Source: Carettochelys insculpta (lineage: Eukaryota; Chordata; Testudines; Carettochelyidae). From it: a stretch of DNA of 64,000 nucleotides. Below the pieces are notes generated by a model. The model had not been told where the DNA came from and ran no database searches. It saw only the letters and a program-made list of their open reading frames with translations. Shown one piece after another: positions 23,301-33,249 of this stretch. Each line of letters begins with the position of its first letter. Position 1 is the first letter of the stretch. Both the position numbers and the translations under genes were made by a program. The stretch spans positions 21,364,001 through 21,428,000 of the forward strand of contig NC_134152.1 in NCBI RefSeq assembly GCF_033958435.1, in the 5' to 3' direction.

Positions 23301-26300
23301 TGTCAGCAGTGCACTGTCGGCACCTAGCCCACTGTTCCTGCACCCCCCCATTGCATTCTGGGTTTCTGTGCCAGTGTGTTGTGGAAAAAAAATGTGACAA
23401 GTAGTTGTGGGTGTCTGATGTCATCATCCCAGAGTGCATTGGCTTCACTTCCTGCTCCCATTGAAAACAAACTGCCCAATGCATTTTCACACCAGTTTCG
23501 TACAGCCCGTCCCTGGCACATGCCATTACAAGGCTAGTGGGCCAGTCCTGAGAAATGTAAAATGCAGAAATGAAAATCTGAAAAGTTTCAATTTGGAGCT
23601 ACTGAAAAGCCCATGGAGAACTCCAGGAATATGCTACTACATCACAAAGAAAGAAGGAATAGTGAATGAAACAGGGAGGCAAATGAGAAAATTGATACTG
23701 CTTCAACAATGCACACACTACAATGGTAAATGAAAATATAGGAGAACAAACTGCTTCTGCTGTGGCTCTGAAATATGACATTCACTGCAGCCAAAACCAC
23801 ATATGTAACAGTTGGCATCAGAGAACTGAAAGTAATCAGTGCCAAAAAAAGAAGAAAGAGCTGTGTAAATTAGCTATGGGGAAAAGCACCAAAGTCCCAT
23901 AAAGTCCATTGCCAAGGTCCATGGCAATTTTCCAAAAATACTGAACAGAAATGTAATTGTGCAAACTTGAATAGATGTGGCATAATGAGTGAATATGGAA
24001 ATCAACCCGTTGCCTTAGGAAGTAAATCTTTAGGGACTGTGACACAGTGGTCAGAGAATCAAAATGAACACCACCTTTCTAAAATCACACTTGGCGCATC
24101 TTGCTTTTTAAATCAAGTGTTTCTGGAAATGGAGCAAGAAGCATCACCTACTTTAACTGCATCTGAGCATAAAGATCTGGACAGCGGTTTAGGAAACAAA
24201 AGTATATAGCAGTTATCAAAGCAGCTTTTCATCCTTAATGACTCCACAGGAGACAAGAAAGTTCAGGATACTACCAGTAACGTACATACAAGAGACTTTA
24301 TTTTAACATACCCATGCGATCGACAAATGGTACATATCGCACAGAAGGCTCAGTGTTGTTGCACCTGTACAGAACAGCACCATAACTTTGTATCTGAAAC
24401 ATCTGATGAAGAACAAGGCAGCTTTTCAGATTCATCTGTGACAGTAACAAGTATTTTAGATGCATTAGAAAACCAACAGTCAGAAGATGAGTTCACTCTA
24501 TCATCTGTATCTGATAGCCTGAGTCTTGGATCATTATCTGATGTGTATGAACAGATGGTAAGGGCTTGGTGAAATTACATTAAAATAGCAAAACTGGGGT
24601 ATGAGAGAGGTCTATAAAATTATGACTGATGTGGAAAAAGTAAATAAAGGAAAAGTTACTTACTTGTTCCCTTAACACAAGAACTAGGGGTCCCCAAATG
24701 AAATTAATAGCGAGCAGGTTTAAAGCAAACAATAGGAAGTATTTCTTCATGCAATGGACAGTCAACCTGTGGTACTCCTTGCCTAGTGGATGTTATGAAG
24801 ACCAGGACTTTAAGAACTAGATAAATTCATGGAGGTTAGGTCCACCAATGGCTATTAGCCAGGATGGGTGAATGGTGTCCCTAGCCTGTGTTTGTCAGAA
24901 GTTGGGAATTCATGACAGGGTAGAGATCACTTGGTGATTACCAGTTCCTTCCTCTGGAACACCTGGCATTGGCCACTGTCAGAAGACCGGATACTGGGCT
25001 AGCTGGATCTTTGATCTAACCCAGTATGGCTCTTTAGGTTTCTTATGTTAAGTGATTTATCAGGAAGGCAGCAGTTTCTGGTGCCATTTAAACAGCCCTT
25101 GAAAAAAGGTTGTAAATTGGCTGTTTAAATCCTATTATATCAAACATAATATGTAAAATTAACATTTGGAATGTAAAAGCAGTCTTTAAACATGTTTGGA
25201 AATACTTAAGATTTGTGAGGTATTCAGAAGAAGAGTTTCTCACATTAGTCTCCACTGCCTGCCTATACTAGCAACTTCTAAAGCCTTAATTCACCACCAA
25301 TACTTCCTAGACTATGTCTGCACAGGAGGGTTTTTCCAGAAAATCTGGGCTTTTGTTGGAAAAACCTGCAGAGCATCTAGATGCAAAACGTGCTTTGTCA
25401 ACAGTGTGTTGACAAAACCTGGCACATCTGCCAGCAGCGTTATACCTCTCCCCATTTAGGTATAATGCCTTTGTCAACAATTTTCTGTCGACAAAACAGC
25501 CATGTATACATTCAGGTCCCCTTTTGTTGACAGACAGGGCTTCTGGCTGGCCATTCTGTTGAGAGAGGGCCACACAATCTGGCTGCTCTCCGACGACAGA
25601 GAAGCTTGTTCTTTTGATCCACCTTTACGTGTAGATGCAATCTGTTGACAGACACTTCTTATGTAGACGTAGCCCTAGAGTCTGATGACACATAATAAAA
25701 ACTTATGAGTCCTGTACACATGACAACTTTTACTATTGCTGTCACTTGATAGTGAAGTCAGGCTATGAGGTTTCCATCAGGGAGATTTGGGGCAAATCTT
25801 GAAAAGAAACATAATTCAGCATGAGTCTGCTCAAAGGCTTTAAGATTGGAATAAAGGAGCTGAACTGGCAAATCACGTATTATGGAAGATGGACCAAAAT
25901 CTGCCTGAATTAGTGCTATTACAGGTTGAAACTCTCTCATCCGGCACCATGCCTGGTTTAGTGGACCACGGATGTTGCTGGACCAGAGAGAGCCTGGAGA
26001 GAGCTCCAGCTGCATGGCTGCAGTGGAGCCCTGCTAATGTTAGGGAGCCCCACTGGCAGCCCACTCTGGGGAGCTTCAGAGTAGCCCCAGGGTGGGGAGC
26101 CAGGTCAGCCCCACAGTGGGGAGCCCAGCCCAGGTTGGGGAGCACCATGGCAGGGAGCCCAGCTGAACTCAGGAGCCAAGTGGCAGGGAGCCAGCCAGGG
26201 AGCCCACCTAGGGCAAGAAGCACGGACTAGGCGAGCCCCCAAACCGTGCCCTGGGGAGCCATCTGGGGAGCACTGCTCAAGCATGGATCCAGCCAACATT

Positions 26301-27119
26301 GCTGCAGTAGTGTGAAACCCAGCCACAGTGGTGGAAGCCTGGTTGGGGCATGGACCCTGCTGGCAGCCCCGCTGAGAGCCCTGGCCGGCAGCTTGGTGGC
26401 AGGAGCCAGAGCGGAGCACTCCTGGGGGGCAGGGAGCTGGCGGCAGCCAAGAGAGGAGCCTGGCCAGCAGGTGGGCACACCCCTGCCCCCCCCAAGCTCC
26501 CCAGGGCAGCCAAGAGGCCTAACCTCCCCTGGTCATGCAAATCCCCTCATTCAGGACCACTCAGTTTCCAAGGGTGCCGGATGAGGGAGGTACAACCTGG
26601 AGCATAAAATCCTCCAGAGAAAATGAAAAATACTCACAAAGAGCAGTATTTTTAGCCTTCATATTTATTCTGAATGGCAGATAGAATTTCAGCAAACAGT
26701 TCTGGTTCCAAATCTGTTTACAAAAAGCATGATTTTAATAGTCCTCAAACTGTATCTTATTTAGGCTAATTTAGTTTTTCTGTCTCCTTGTCCTTTTTCC
26801 CATCAACACGTTATTATAGGTTACTGTGACATTATAAGCTTTCACATTGTTTTTACAGTTGAGCTCAAAGGTTGTGTCAATTTTAGACCCAATTATTACA
26901 TTAGAATCCAAATTGACAGTGCAACTGTCCTGGACTATGTGAAATTATAACAATTGCAATGACAGCCCATCAAGTCGAATTCAAAACAAACATTTCAAGG
27001 AGGGAAATCCTTAACAGGTATCATCTCTCTTTTTTTCCCCCCCATCCTAGGAAGAAAACAATCATGTTGGCCTAAAAGAGAAGGAAAACTCTGACTCCAG
27101 TGTAGGCCATCTTGATTAA
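8258..27119 (+). CDS. Unrecognised protein-coding gene between COQ7 and TMC7 (five exons traced, 5' end missing)
   Basis: I do not recognise this gene. The exons traced are 8258-8342, 19080-19237, 22542-22618, 24250-24557 and 27051-27119. Each has consensus splice borders, and the phases fit at every junction (0, 2, 1, 0) up to a TAA stop, giving about 232 codons. The product is hydrophilic with no membrane segment. A Cys/Lys-rich stretch (CAPCQKRKEAKN) lies in the second exon and a Cys cluster (AQCCCTCTEQ) in the fourth. The end is acidic and serine-rich: ETSDEEQGSFSDSSVTVTS, DSLSLGSLSDVYEQ, ending SVGHLD. Such Ser/Asp/Glu tracts suit casein-kinase sites and binding motifs, but no function can be assigned. 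It runs divergent from COQ7 and convergent with TMC7. The 5' exon was not resolved. It could be a decayed gene, though phase-perfect junctions argue against that. Confidence 0.6.
8497..8700 (-). repeat. Old CR1-like 3' end
   Basis: It contains CAGAACTGGAAGGGACCTTC and AGTCCGGTCCCCTGCC, typical of degenerate CR1/L3-type 3' ends. It is low in detail and heavily mutated. Confidence 0.45.
8767..8866 (-). mobile_element. Tigger-like MITE fragment (family A)
   Basis: Its reverse complement reads CCTCTCTAGTCCAGCACCCT, CAGGACCTGACTGG and GAGAATTTGCTGAACCATGG, matching the left half of the 44590 copy. Confidence 0.75.
9358..9440 (+). mobile_element. SINE
   Basis: It reads TATCAGAGAGGTAGCCATGT...GTCCTGTGGCACCTTATAGA CTAACA. 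This is the tRNA-derived SINE head common in turtles. Confidence 0.85.
9801..10403 (+). mobile_element. Tigger-like MITE (family A) with GC-rich insert
   Basis: The left end is degenerate and the right end reads GAGGATCAACCTG|TA. The interior is GC-rich, made of GGTGGCTGGGAG-like units. Confidence 0.6.
10621..10742. mobile_element. Foldback SINE unit
   Basis: A plus-strand SINE (AGAACAACAAGAAGTCCTGT GGCACCTTATAGACTAACAG) is followed immediately by its reverse complement ending CTTGTTGTTCTC. Confidence 0.88.
11614..12117 (-). mobile_element. Composite foldback SINE element with unique centre
   Basis: The SINE body and a linked segment (CTCAATATTTAAGGCACAGA) occur at both ends in inverted orientation around a centre of about 170 bases. 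Flanking AAAGTTTACTT (11603-11613) and AAAATTTACTT (12118-12128) look like a target duplication, so the whole unit moved as one. A related unit is at 56658-57240. Confidence 0.8.
12137..12371 (+). mobile_element. SINE with long 3' body and 12-bp target duplication
   Basis: It starts GTATCAGAGGGGTAGCCATG, contains CACCTTATAGACTAACAG and GCTTTCGTGGGCAAAGAC, and ends ACAGGGAGGATGTGGCCC. ACTTATGGTTAA flanks it at 12125-12136 and 12372-12383. Confidence 0.9.
12939..13362. mobile_element. hAT-like MITE (GTCAACA-rich family)
   Basis: The left end is TTGGCCACATCTACAAAAG and the right end GTGTAGACGTAGCCCTTG, inverted copies of each other. The interior is rich in TTGTTGACA/TGTCAACA. Related copies are at 25307 and 43400. 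Confidence 0.7.
13711..14205 (+). mobile_element. hAT-like non-autonomous element
   Basis: It begins AGGGGATGGAGAGCCTTTTT and has the block CACAGAAAAATCATTTGGCC. It ends GGCAGAGGTTCCCCAGCTG, roughly inverted to the start. It is the same family as 50367-51118. Confidence 0.55.
14862..15453 (+). mobile_element. Tigger-like MITE (family A) with GC-rich insert
   Basis: It starts TA|CAGGTTGAAACACC and ends GGGAGTTTCAACTTG|TA. The interior is a degenerate array of GGAAGCTG / GCAGCTGGG units. Confidence 0.75.
15491..16413 (+). mobile_element. Tigger-like MITE (family A) with long GC-rich minisatellite
   Basis: It starts CAGGTTGAACCTCTGAAATC and ends CACTGAGTTACATCTTG|TA. Between them is about 800 bases of degenerate units around GGCCAGGGAGCTGGTGGG. 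The adjoining copy ends 38 bases upstream. Large open frames here reflect repeat composition. Confidence 0.75.
16622..17029. mobile_element. Long-palindrome MITE
   Basis: Arms of about 110 bases, 16622-16733 and 16918-17029, are near-perfect inverted copies starting GGC(C/T)(G/A)(T/C)GTCTACACTTA. The centre is about 185 bases. The termini resemble the hAT-like family at 12939. Confidence 0.85.
17062..17196. mobile_element. Foldback SINE unit
   Basis: ACAAGCAGTCCCGTGGCACC...GACTAACAA is followed by the inverted TTGTCAGTCTGTAAGGTGCC ACAGGACAGCTTG. Confidence 0.8.
17681..18014 (+). mobile_element. Tigger-like MITE (family B), intact
   Basis: Inverted ends CAGTAAGCTCTTTCATA / TATGAAAGAGTTTACTG are flanked by TA at 17679-17680 and 18015-18016. 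It is AT-rich and 334 bases long. Confidence 0.9.
18150..18815 (-). mobile_element. CR1 LINE 3' portion, minus orientation
   Basis: It contains CR1 tail sequence such as AATCTCCAATGATGGAGACT and TTTAGGAGGTTTTTCCTAAT, read antisense, and further 3' UTR blocks. Translation on the minus strand resembles the end of CR1 ORF2 (LRKNLLNVK...). Confidence 0.75.
18820..18925 (+). mobile_element. SINE, diverged
   Basis: It reads AGGCAGCCATGTTAGACTGG...CAACAAGCAGTCCTGTAGCA ATTTAAAG, then ACAAATTTATTAGTTCATAA. Confidence 0.75.
19080..19237 (+). CDS. Unrecognised gene, second traced exon
   Basis: The acceptor CTTCTGCTCAG|ACT and donor AAAAG|GTGTGAG bound 158 bases reading TYEICSEEIKKPDCAPCQKR and onward to YETK, leaving AG of an Arg/Ser codon. 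The phase matches both neighbours. Confidence 0.65.
19238..20550. other. Intron of the unrecognised gene without visible features
   Basis: AT-rich sequence with no recognisable repeat, RNA gene or coding frame that I can support. Confidence 0.5.
20554..20906 (+). mobile_element. Tigger-like MITE (family A) with GC-rich centre
   Basis: It starts TA|GAGGTTGGACCTCCCTGGTT and ends GATAAGAGGTTCAACCTG|TA. The interior is GC-rich, with blocks such as CCAGCAGGGCTCCCTAC-like. Confidence 0.75.
21188..22061 (+). mobile_element. TA-flanked MITE (family C) with C-rich minisatellite
   Basis: Inverted ends CAGTATGGTCTCAG / CTGAGACCTTACTG are flanked by TA at 21186-21187 and 22062-22063. Between lies about 660 bases of strongly C-rich strand with degenerate CAGCTCTGGCTCA units. 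Confidence 0.8.
22542..22618 (+). CDS. Unrecognised gene, third traced exon
   Basis: The acceptor TCTTTTAAAAG|T and donor GGAAAAA|GTAAGT bound 77 bases reading STQEINKLEDSNADFIQEDS and then RNDYGK. A second frame is also open here, but only this one fits the phases of the flanking exons. Confidence 0.6.
23157..23330 (+). mobile_element. hAT-like MITE, left part
   Basis: It starts AGGCTATGTCTACACTACAA. This terminus resembles the 12939 and 16622 elements. No matching right end was found. Confidence 0.55.
24250..24557 (+). CDS. Unrecognised gene, fourth traced exon (acidic, Ser-rich)
   Basis: The acceptor lies after a pyrimidine-rich run (TGACTCCACAG|GA) and the donor is ACAGATG|GTAAGG. The 308 bases encode DKKVQDTTSNVHTRDF..., the Cys cluster CCCTC, the acidic tract SETSDEEQGSFSDSS and DSLSLGSLSDVYEQM. 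The frame stays open upstream to a TAG at 24207-24209, which is why the exon must start at this acceptor. Confidence 0.7.
24597..25049 (+). mobile_element. CR1 LINE 3' end
   Basis: It shares the end of the 32-kb CR1: AATGGACAGTCAACCTGTGG, ATGGCTATTAGCCAGGATGG and CCCAGTATGGCTCTTTAGGT. It is diverged and 5'-truncated. Confidence 0.88.
25307..25678. mobile_element. hAT-like MITE (GTCAACA-rich family)
   Basis: The left end is CTAGACTATGTCTGCACAGG and the right end ATGTAGACGTAGCCCTAG. The interior CTTTTGTTGACAGACAGG is shared with 12939-13362. Confidence 0.75.
25922..26599 (+). mobile_element. Tigger-like MITE (family A) with GC-rich insert
   Basis: It starts TA|CAGGTTGAAACTCTCTCATC and ends GATGAGGGAGGTACAACCTG. 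The interior is about 560 bases of degenerate GGGGAGCCCAGC-like units. Confidence 0.75.
27051..27119 (+). CDS. Unrecognised gene, last coding exon
   Basis: A strong acceptor (a long T/C tract, then CATCCTAG|GAA) starts 22 codons, EENNHVGLKEKENSDSSVGH and LD, followed by TAA. It joins the preceding exon in phase 0. Confidence 0.68.
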   Translation, partial: EENNHVGLKEKENSDSSVGHLD

Positions 27120-28234
27120 ACACTGCTGGAGGAAATGCAGAAGATTGTCTGAGAGAGCCTCCCTGAAGTGCCAAACTCCTTGCATTTCAGATATTCATAG
27201 TTATTCTGCCTGAAAAGAGCCACAATAAGCCTTTAGTTTCCATTTCAGGGATTCATTCTGAGTAGGTATTAAATATCAGGGACCTGACAGTGCCCTCCTT
27301 TTTATGTCACTATAATTGTCTAATTTGAGAGTAACAAAATCATGGGAAAACAATGGAATGATTCAAATTCAAAGAGAGGCTGTAATAGCACTGTCCTCTG
27401 CAGGATGAGAATGAGTATTCCTTGTTCTGCTACAAGGAATTTACAACCTAAATGGCTATCTGAATATCCAGAAACATCAGAATCCAACAGATCCCCCAAC
27501 CAAACTAAGACATGCCCCAACAGTCTAAGATATTGATATGATTTCTGCCATTTCCTCAGTTTGCTTCTCCTTCTGTATTGGCATTATCACAGTCTTGTCT
27601 GGATTGAGTCAGTTCACTCAGCACATAGTATCTGTCAGGCATTTCTATGATGTATTAAATCTATATCACTGATTTTTATGTAGTCCTACATATGAAGAAG
27701 GGAGAGCAAATATAGAAGATGCTCCTAAGAGTGTCAGTACCTGTCGAGTATTTTATTTCTGTCATTTTCCACATTACATTAGTACAGAAGTTATCAGGTC
27801 AGTAATAAGTGGTTAAAAAAATGCTGAAAATCAAACATAAGATGCCAGACCTAGAACTAATCCCATATACAAACATTATGGTGTTTCCTGCTCTGAGTTA
27901 ATAGATATGTAATGCTATCTGTTGCTTAAAGCATCATAGATTGTACCGGTTAAGGCTGAATATTTCTCACTTTCATGACAAAACATGTGACTTTTAGGAT
28001 TCTCACAAAAAATTATCCTCTTGATCTCCCTATTCATTTGTTCCCTGGCAAGCCTCCATATTTTTGTTCACATGGCTAGGGCAGCAGGCTACTGGATATT
28101 TAAATGTCTTTAAACTACTGAACATTACTTCATTTAAACACCAGCTATTGTAAAATAAAGGGTACTTGACCTCTCGGCTTCCTCGAACTACCTAACATGG
28201 TGGCTGAAATCCAGCTGTTAGTGAAGTCAATAAA
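27120..28234 (+). other. Putative 3' UTR of the unrecognised gene with poly(A) signals
   Basis: About 1.1 kb follows the stop without detectable repeats. AATAAA occurs at 28154-28159 and 28229-28234. The DIRS-derived sequence begins soon after. Use of these signals is inferred. Confidence 0.4.
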
Positions 28235-28309
28235 GTTTTACCTTTGACTTCAGCAGGACCAGCATTTCTCCCTGCATATCATGATTTTTCCTGTTTAAAC
28301 AATTTATGA

Positions 28310-30170
28310 AACTACATCCAGTGCCGAAGACACAGGTGCTGGCAGAACAGAAATCAACAGCAGCACCGGTAGTTCTGGCCATAAGATCCACGGCACTGGC
28401 TCTCTCGGCACCAGCTCTGCTCTCTCAGCACTGGCTGCTTCCCTGGCACCAACTGCAGCTGCAGCCTCGTCAGCACCGAAGACGACATCTTCAAAATTGG
28501 CGCAGCACCGCAGTCCTACCCCAAACTCTCCTTCACCAACCTTCTTGACGGCACTGTCACCCTCACCACTGGCACCACGGTCACTGGTCCAGTCTTCTCC
28601 CACAGAACAGGTGAGTTCATTCCCTCTCCATTCCTCAGACCACCATCTCATTTTGTAAGAGAGCCCGAACCTACTTTTCATTTCAAGATGTATCTTGGCA
28701 TCCCCCCCACCCTCCATCATCTTGGATGTCGTATGAGGCTGCTCACTCGCCACTACCATTATGGGCTCATCACTACAGGGATTATGTGCATCATTTTTCT
28801 CTGAGACATTCTTCTTCTCATGGCATCATCATTACTACAACGACTGTTACATTTATAGTTCTCACCTGCACCCTGTTCATAGGTATTACCACAACAGATC
28901 GAGGGAACGTTCTCCATGCAGTTGCAGGTCTATTATGAAATCACCTGTTCCCTCCTTATCTGTTGCACACCTGCCTATCTTGCACCCTCAACTTCAGTCT
29001 TCACCACCCCAGCAATTGCAGCCTGAAAAGGGCCAGTTTTCGGAGACAGGGTATATGCCACCTGACACTTCGCTGGTTGATCAGTCCTCGTTTTCAACTG
29101 ACAAGGCTGTCATTCCTGGGGATGTCGCCCCCTCCCCCAGATGACCTGAAACAGTTCCAAGAACTGTTTAAGGAAGTGTCAGCAAGTCAGGAAATTCAGG
29201 TTGTGGAAGTACAAGAAAAGCATTGCCCCCTCAAAAATCTATAGCCTTCTCACCCCTCTAAAATTGTTATCCCATTAAATGAAGCGATTTTGGAAGCAGC
29301 CAATGAAACGTAGCAGACACTGGCCTCTGCCCCACAAGTAAGAGGGTTGACAAATATGTTCCCTCAAAAGGAATGGAGTTTCTCTTTAATCATGCACAGC
29401 CCAATTTGTTGGTGGTCGAGGCTGCCCAGCATAGGTTAAAGACACCCCAATACAAGAATATGACCACAGACAAAACAAAAAAGCAGTCCAGTAGCACTTT
29501 AAAGACTAACAAAATAATTTATTAGGTGATGAGCTTTCGTGGGACAGACCCACTTCAAAGACTCCAAATAACTAGACTTATTTGGCAGAGAGATTTATGC
29601 ATCATCCACACTTTTACTGAGAATGGCTCGCTATGCAGCACATCTGTGTAATCATAATTTTGATAATTAGACTAACAGGGCAGCATTAATGGAACATCTC
29701 CTCAACTCGAAGCCTATCCCTATTGTCCAGAGGGGTACACTGCCTCCAGAATGGGAGTGTAGATAGCCCTAGATGTGGAGGACATGGCCGCTCAGTCTAC
29801 GGCGATGGCAGGAGTGATGCAGAGGGCTTTCTGGCCCCAACATTCAGGAATTACCGGAGACCTGCAAATCAAAATAGAAGATTTACCCTTTGACAAATCA
29901 AAGCTTTTTGCAGAGAAGAAAGATAAAGTTTTACACTCTAGTAAAGACTCACGCACCCTTCTACATACTCTCGGAATCTACACCTCTCCCTATCGCCACA
30001 GATGATATACCTCCTACCAGCATCATTATGACTATAGCATTCCATAGACAGCCATACCAATCTGAGCAGCGAGGCTTTGACCACTCATGCTCTAGACAAC
30101 GCCCACAAAAGTGGCACACCCAAGAGATTCGTAACCAGCCTCAACAGGGCAACAAGCAGCAGGTTTGATT
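28310..30170 (+). pseudogene. DIRS gag-like remnant
   Basis: A low-complexity Ser/Ala/Pro/Thr-rich reading (SALSALAASLAPTAAAASSA) is followed by a segment DDLKQFQELFKEVSASQEIQ, then further broken frames. The position before a DIRS RT suggests gag. The frame changes several times. Confidence 0.5.
29466..29556 (+). mobile_element. SINE fragment inside the DIRS element
   Basis: It reads GCAGTCCAGTAGCACTTTAA...GATGAGCTTTCGTGGGACAG, the SINE body seen at several other loci here. The head is missing. Confidence 0.8.
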
Positions 30171-30229
30171 TGTAGGTCGAGGGCTGGCATAACATTGCCG
30201 TTACAATGCTGGGTCATGCTTACACCCCC

Positions 30230-31168
30230 ACCTTTCACCATGGCCTAAGACTGTTTCTCCATCAATGGTACATCATCACATCAGATTGGTGGGTTCTAGA
30301 GATAATCTCATCAGGATACGCAATACCCTTCCTTTCCATCCCCACCACCCACCCCGTCCCTCTTCAGGGACTCTTCTCATGAGGAATTATTGAGCAAAGA
30401 AGTGTATCACCTCCTTTATATCAGAGCTGTAGAAAGGGTACCCAATGAGTTCAAGGGAAAAGGGTTCTATTCTCATTATTTTCTCACCCAGAAGAGAACA
30501 GGCAGATGGAGATTTATATTAGATCTTTGAAACTGGAATCGTTATCTCCAGAAACAGAGGTTCAAAATGGTAACCCTTGCATCCATAATTCCAGCGTTAG
30601 ACAATGGCGATTGGTTTGCAGCCCTCGACCTTCAGGACACATACTTTCATATAACCATACATCCCATCCACAGGCAGTTCCTTCAATTTACAATAGGCTT
30701 GGACCATTTTCAATAATCAGGTCCTCCCCTTTGGGCTTTCAACTGCTCCCAGAGTGTTCTCGAAGATCTTACCGGTAGTAGTGGCACATCTGCAGCAGAA
30801 CAGGGTCATAATCTTCCAGTATCTTGATGACTGCTTATTGAAAGGCCACTTACCGGAAGAAACTCTTGCTATGCTGACCACCACCAGGCAGGTTTTCCAG
30901 TCCCTTGGTCTTATAGTGAACAACCAAAAATCAACATTTGAGCCCACTCAGAACATTGAGGTCATCGATGCTCGACTCAATGCCGTTATGGAACAGGCTT
31001 ATCTGCCGCTTCAGTGTTTTCAAGCCATCCAGACTCTTGTTGATATTGTTCTGCATAGTCCAACCGCCGAAGTGGTTACTTGTTTACAACCCATGGGCCC
31101 CGTGGCGGCCACGACTTATGTGGTTTCCCATGCAAGACTGCACTTTCAGTACATCCAGCACTGGATAA
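30230..31168 (+). pseudogene. DIRS reverse transcriptase remnant
   Basis: Conserved blocks are SDWWVLEIISSGYAIPF, GDWFAALDLQDTYFHI, PFGLSTAPRVFSK and the active-site YLDD at 30820-30831, then QSLGLIVNNQKSTFEP. At least two frame breaks occur before 30750. The CR1 interrupts the downstream half. Confidence 0.85.
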
Positions 31169-32342
31169 AAGACATTGGTTAAAAGACAGAAAACAAAGGG
31201 TTGGAATAAATGGTAAATTTTCACAATGGAGGGGGGTAACTAGTGGTGTTCCCCAGGGGTCAGTCCTGGGACCGATCCTGTTCAACTTGTTCATCAATGA
31301 TCTAGAAAATGAGGTAAGCAGTGAGGTGGCAAAGTTTGCAGATGATACCAAGTTGTTCAGGACAGTCAAAAGCAAAAGGGATTGTGAAGAACTACAAAAA
31401 GATCTCAGCAAACTGAGTGATTGGGCAGCAAAATGGCAAATGAAATTTAATGTGGGTAAGTGTAAGGCAATGCATGTTGGAAAAAATAACCCAAATTACA
31501 CGTACTACATGATGGGGTCAAATTTAGCTACGACAGATCAGGAAAGGGATCTTGGAGTTATAGTGGATAGTTCTCTGAAGACATCCACGCAGTGTGCAGC
31601 GGCAGTTAGTAAGGCAAATAGGATGTTAGGAATTATTAAAAAAGGGATCGATAATAAGACAAAAGATATCATACTTCCCCTATATAAAACTATGGTACGC
31701 CCACATCTCGAGTACTGCGTGCAGATGTGGTCTCCTCACCTCAAAAAAGATATATTGGCATTAGAAAAGGTTCAGAAAAGGGCAACTAAGATGATTAGGG
31801 GCTTGGAAAGGGTCCCATATGGGGAGAGGCTAGAGAGACTGGGACTTTTCAGTTTGGAAAAAAGGCGATTGAGGGGCGATATGATAGAGGTATATAAAAT
31901 CATGAATGGTGTGGAGAAAGTGAATATAGAAAAATTATTTACCTTTTCCCATAATACAAGAACTAGGGGACACCAAATGAAATTGATGGGTAGTAGGTTC
32001 AAAACTAATAAAAGGAAATTTTTCTTCACACAGCGCACAGTCAACCTGTGGAACTCCTTGCCCGAGGAGGCTGTGAAGGCCAGGACTCTATTATCGTTTA
32101 AAAAAGAGCTTGATAAATTTTTGCAGGTCAGGTCCATAAATGGCTATTAGCCAGGGATAAAGTATGGTGCCCTAGCCTTCATAACAAGGGCAGGAGATGG
32201 ATGGCAGGAGATAAATCACTTGTCTTCTGTTCTCCTTCTCTGGGGCACCTGGCATTGGCCACCGTCATCAGATGGGATGCTGGGCTTGATGGACCTTTGG
32301 TCTGACCCAGTATGGCCATTCTTATGTTCTTATGTTCTTATG
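31169..32342 (+). mobile_element. CR1 LINE, 5'-truncated, nested in the DIRS element
   Basis: The frame runs from about 31174 to the TAG at 32148-32150 without a break. It reads [15 protein letters not shown], the RT motifs [15 protein letters not shown] and FADD (31335-31346), and ends in [10 protein letters not shown]...SINGY. A CR1-type 3' UTR follows and ends in TTCTTATG repeats at 32318-32341. GATAA on both sides (31164-31168 and 32343-32347) is a likely short target duplication. Confidence 0.92.
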
Positions 32343-32900
32343 GATAACATCTGTCTACAGGCCCAAAAAAATATCACATACTCAAAGTGGTAGCTTCACC
32401 AGCCTATGTTCAAAAATCCTTGCAATGGTGGACAGATCAGAACCTTCTATTCGGTGTTCCCTTCCATCAACCACAGCCCTCATTCCACATTACAATGGAT
32501 GCCTCCCTCCTGGGATGAGGAGCCCATATGGACAAAATGTCAGTCCAAGGTTGGTGGTCCTCCATATAAATCTTCTAGAATTCAGGGTATTCTTCAATGC
32601 GTGCAAACACTTCCAACAATACATTCACAACACAATAGTAAAGATTCTCACAGACATCATCATCACAATGTATTACATCAATTGCTAGGGAGGAGCATGA
32701 TCCTGTCCCCTTTGTGCAGAAACAATCTGCCTCTGAAATTGGTGCATTCAACACAACATCACTGACAGCATCATACTTACCGGGTACCAGCAACGTTGCC
32801 ACCGACTCTCTCAGTCAGCACTTTGCGCTGGATCCCAAATGGGAGATTCACAGTGACATACTTCTCCGCATCTTTCGCCACTGGGGAGTCCCCCACATAG
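32343..32900 (+). pseudogene. DIRS RNase H region remnant (resumes after CR1)
   Basis: After the CR1, sequence resembling the DIRS RNase H domain continues in shifting frames: a TMDASLLG-like start, LVVLHINLLEF and IIITMYYIN. It matches the expected order after the RT. Confidence 0.6.
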
Positions 32901-33249
32901 ACCTTTTCGCTACCTACAAGAAGAAGAAATGTCATTACTGTTGCTCCAGAGCAGGACTGGGCCTGGGCTCCCTGGGCAATGCTTTCCTCCTCAACTGGAA
33001 GGGACCACTCCCCTATGCCTTCCCTTCAGCAGTACTCATACCAGAAGTCCTGCAGAAGCCCACCGCGGAAGGGGACAGGTTAATCTTAGTGGTGCCTGCA
33101 TGGGCTTGTCAGCACTGGTTTCCGTTCCTACAGAGGATGTCTCCGTACCCGTCTTGCCCCCTTCTAAACCTCGTAGACCTCGTAACAGAGAACTGGAGAT
33201 CCCTATTACACCCCCAGACTCACATTCCACCTCACAGCCTGGTTCCTAA

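Noticed and set aside
23434..24209. Overlapping open frames upstream of the fourth exon
   Set aside because: Three frames in succession would be needed. The left part overlaps a MITE. The only good acceptor is at 24249.
31080..31173. Upstream extension of the CR1 frame ([13 protein letters not shown]...)
   Set aside because: This part is DIRS sequence read out of frame, joined to CR1 by the insertion. It is not CR1 protein.
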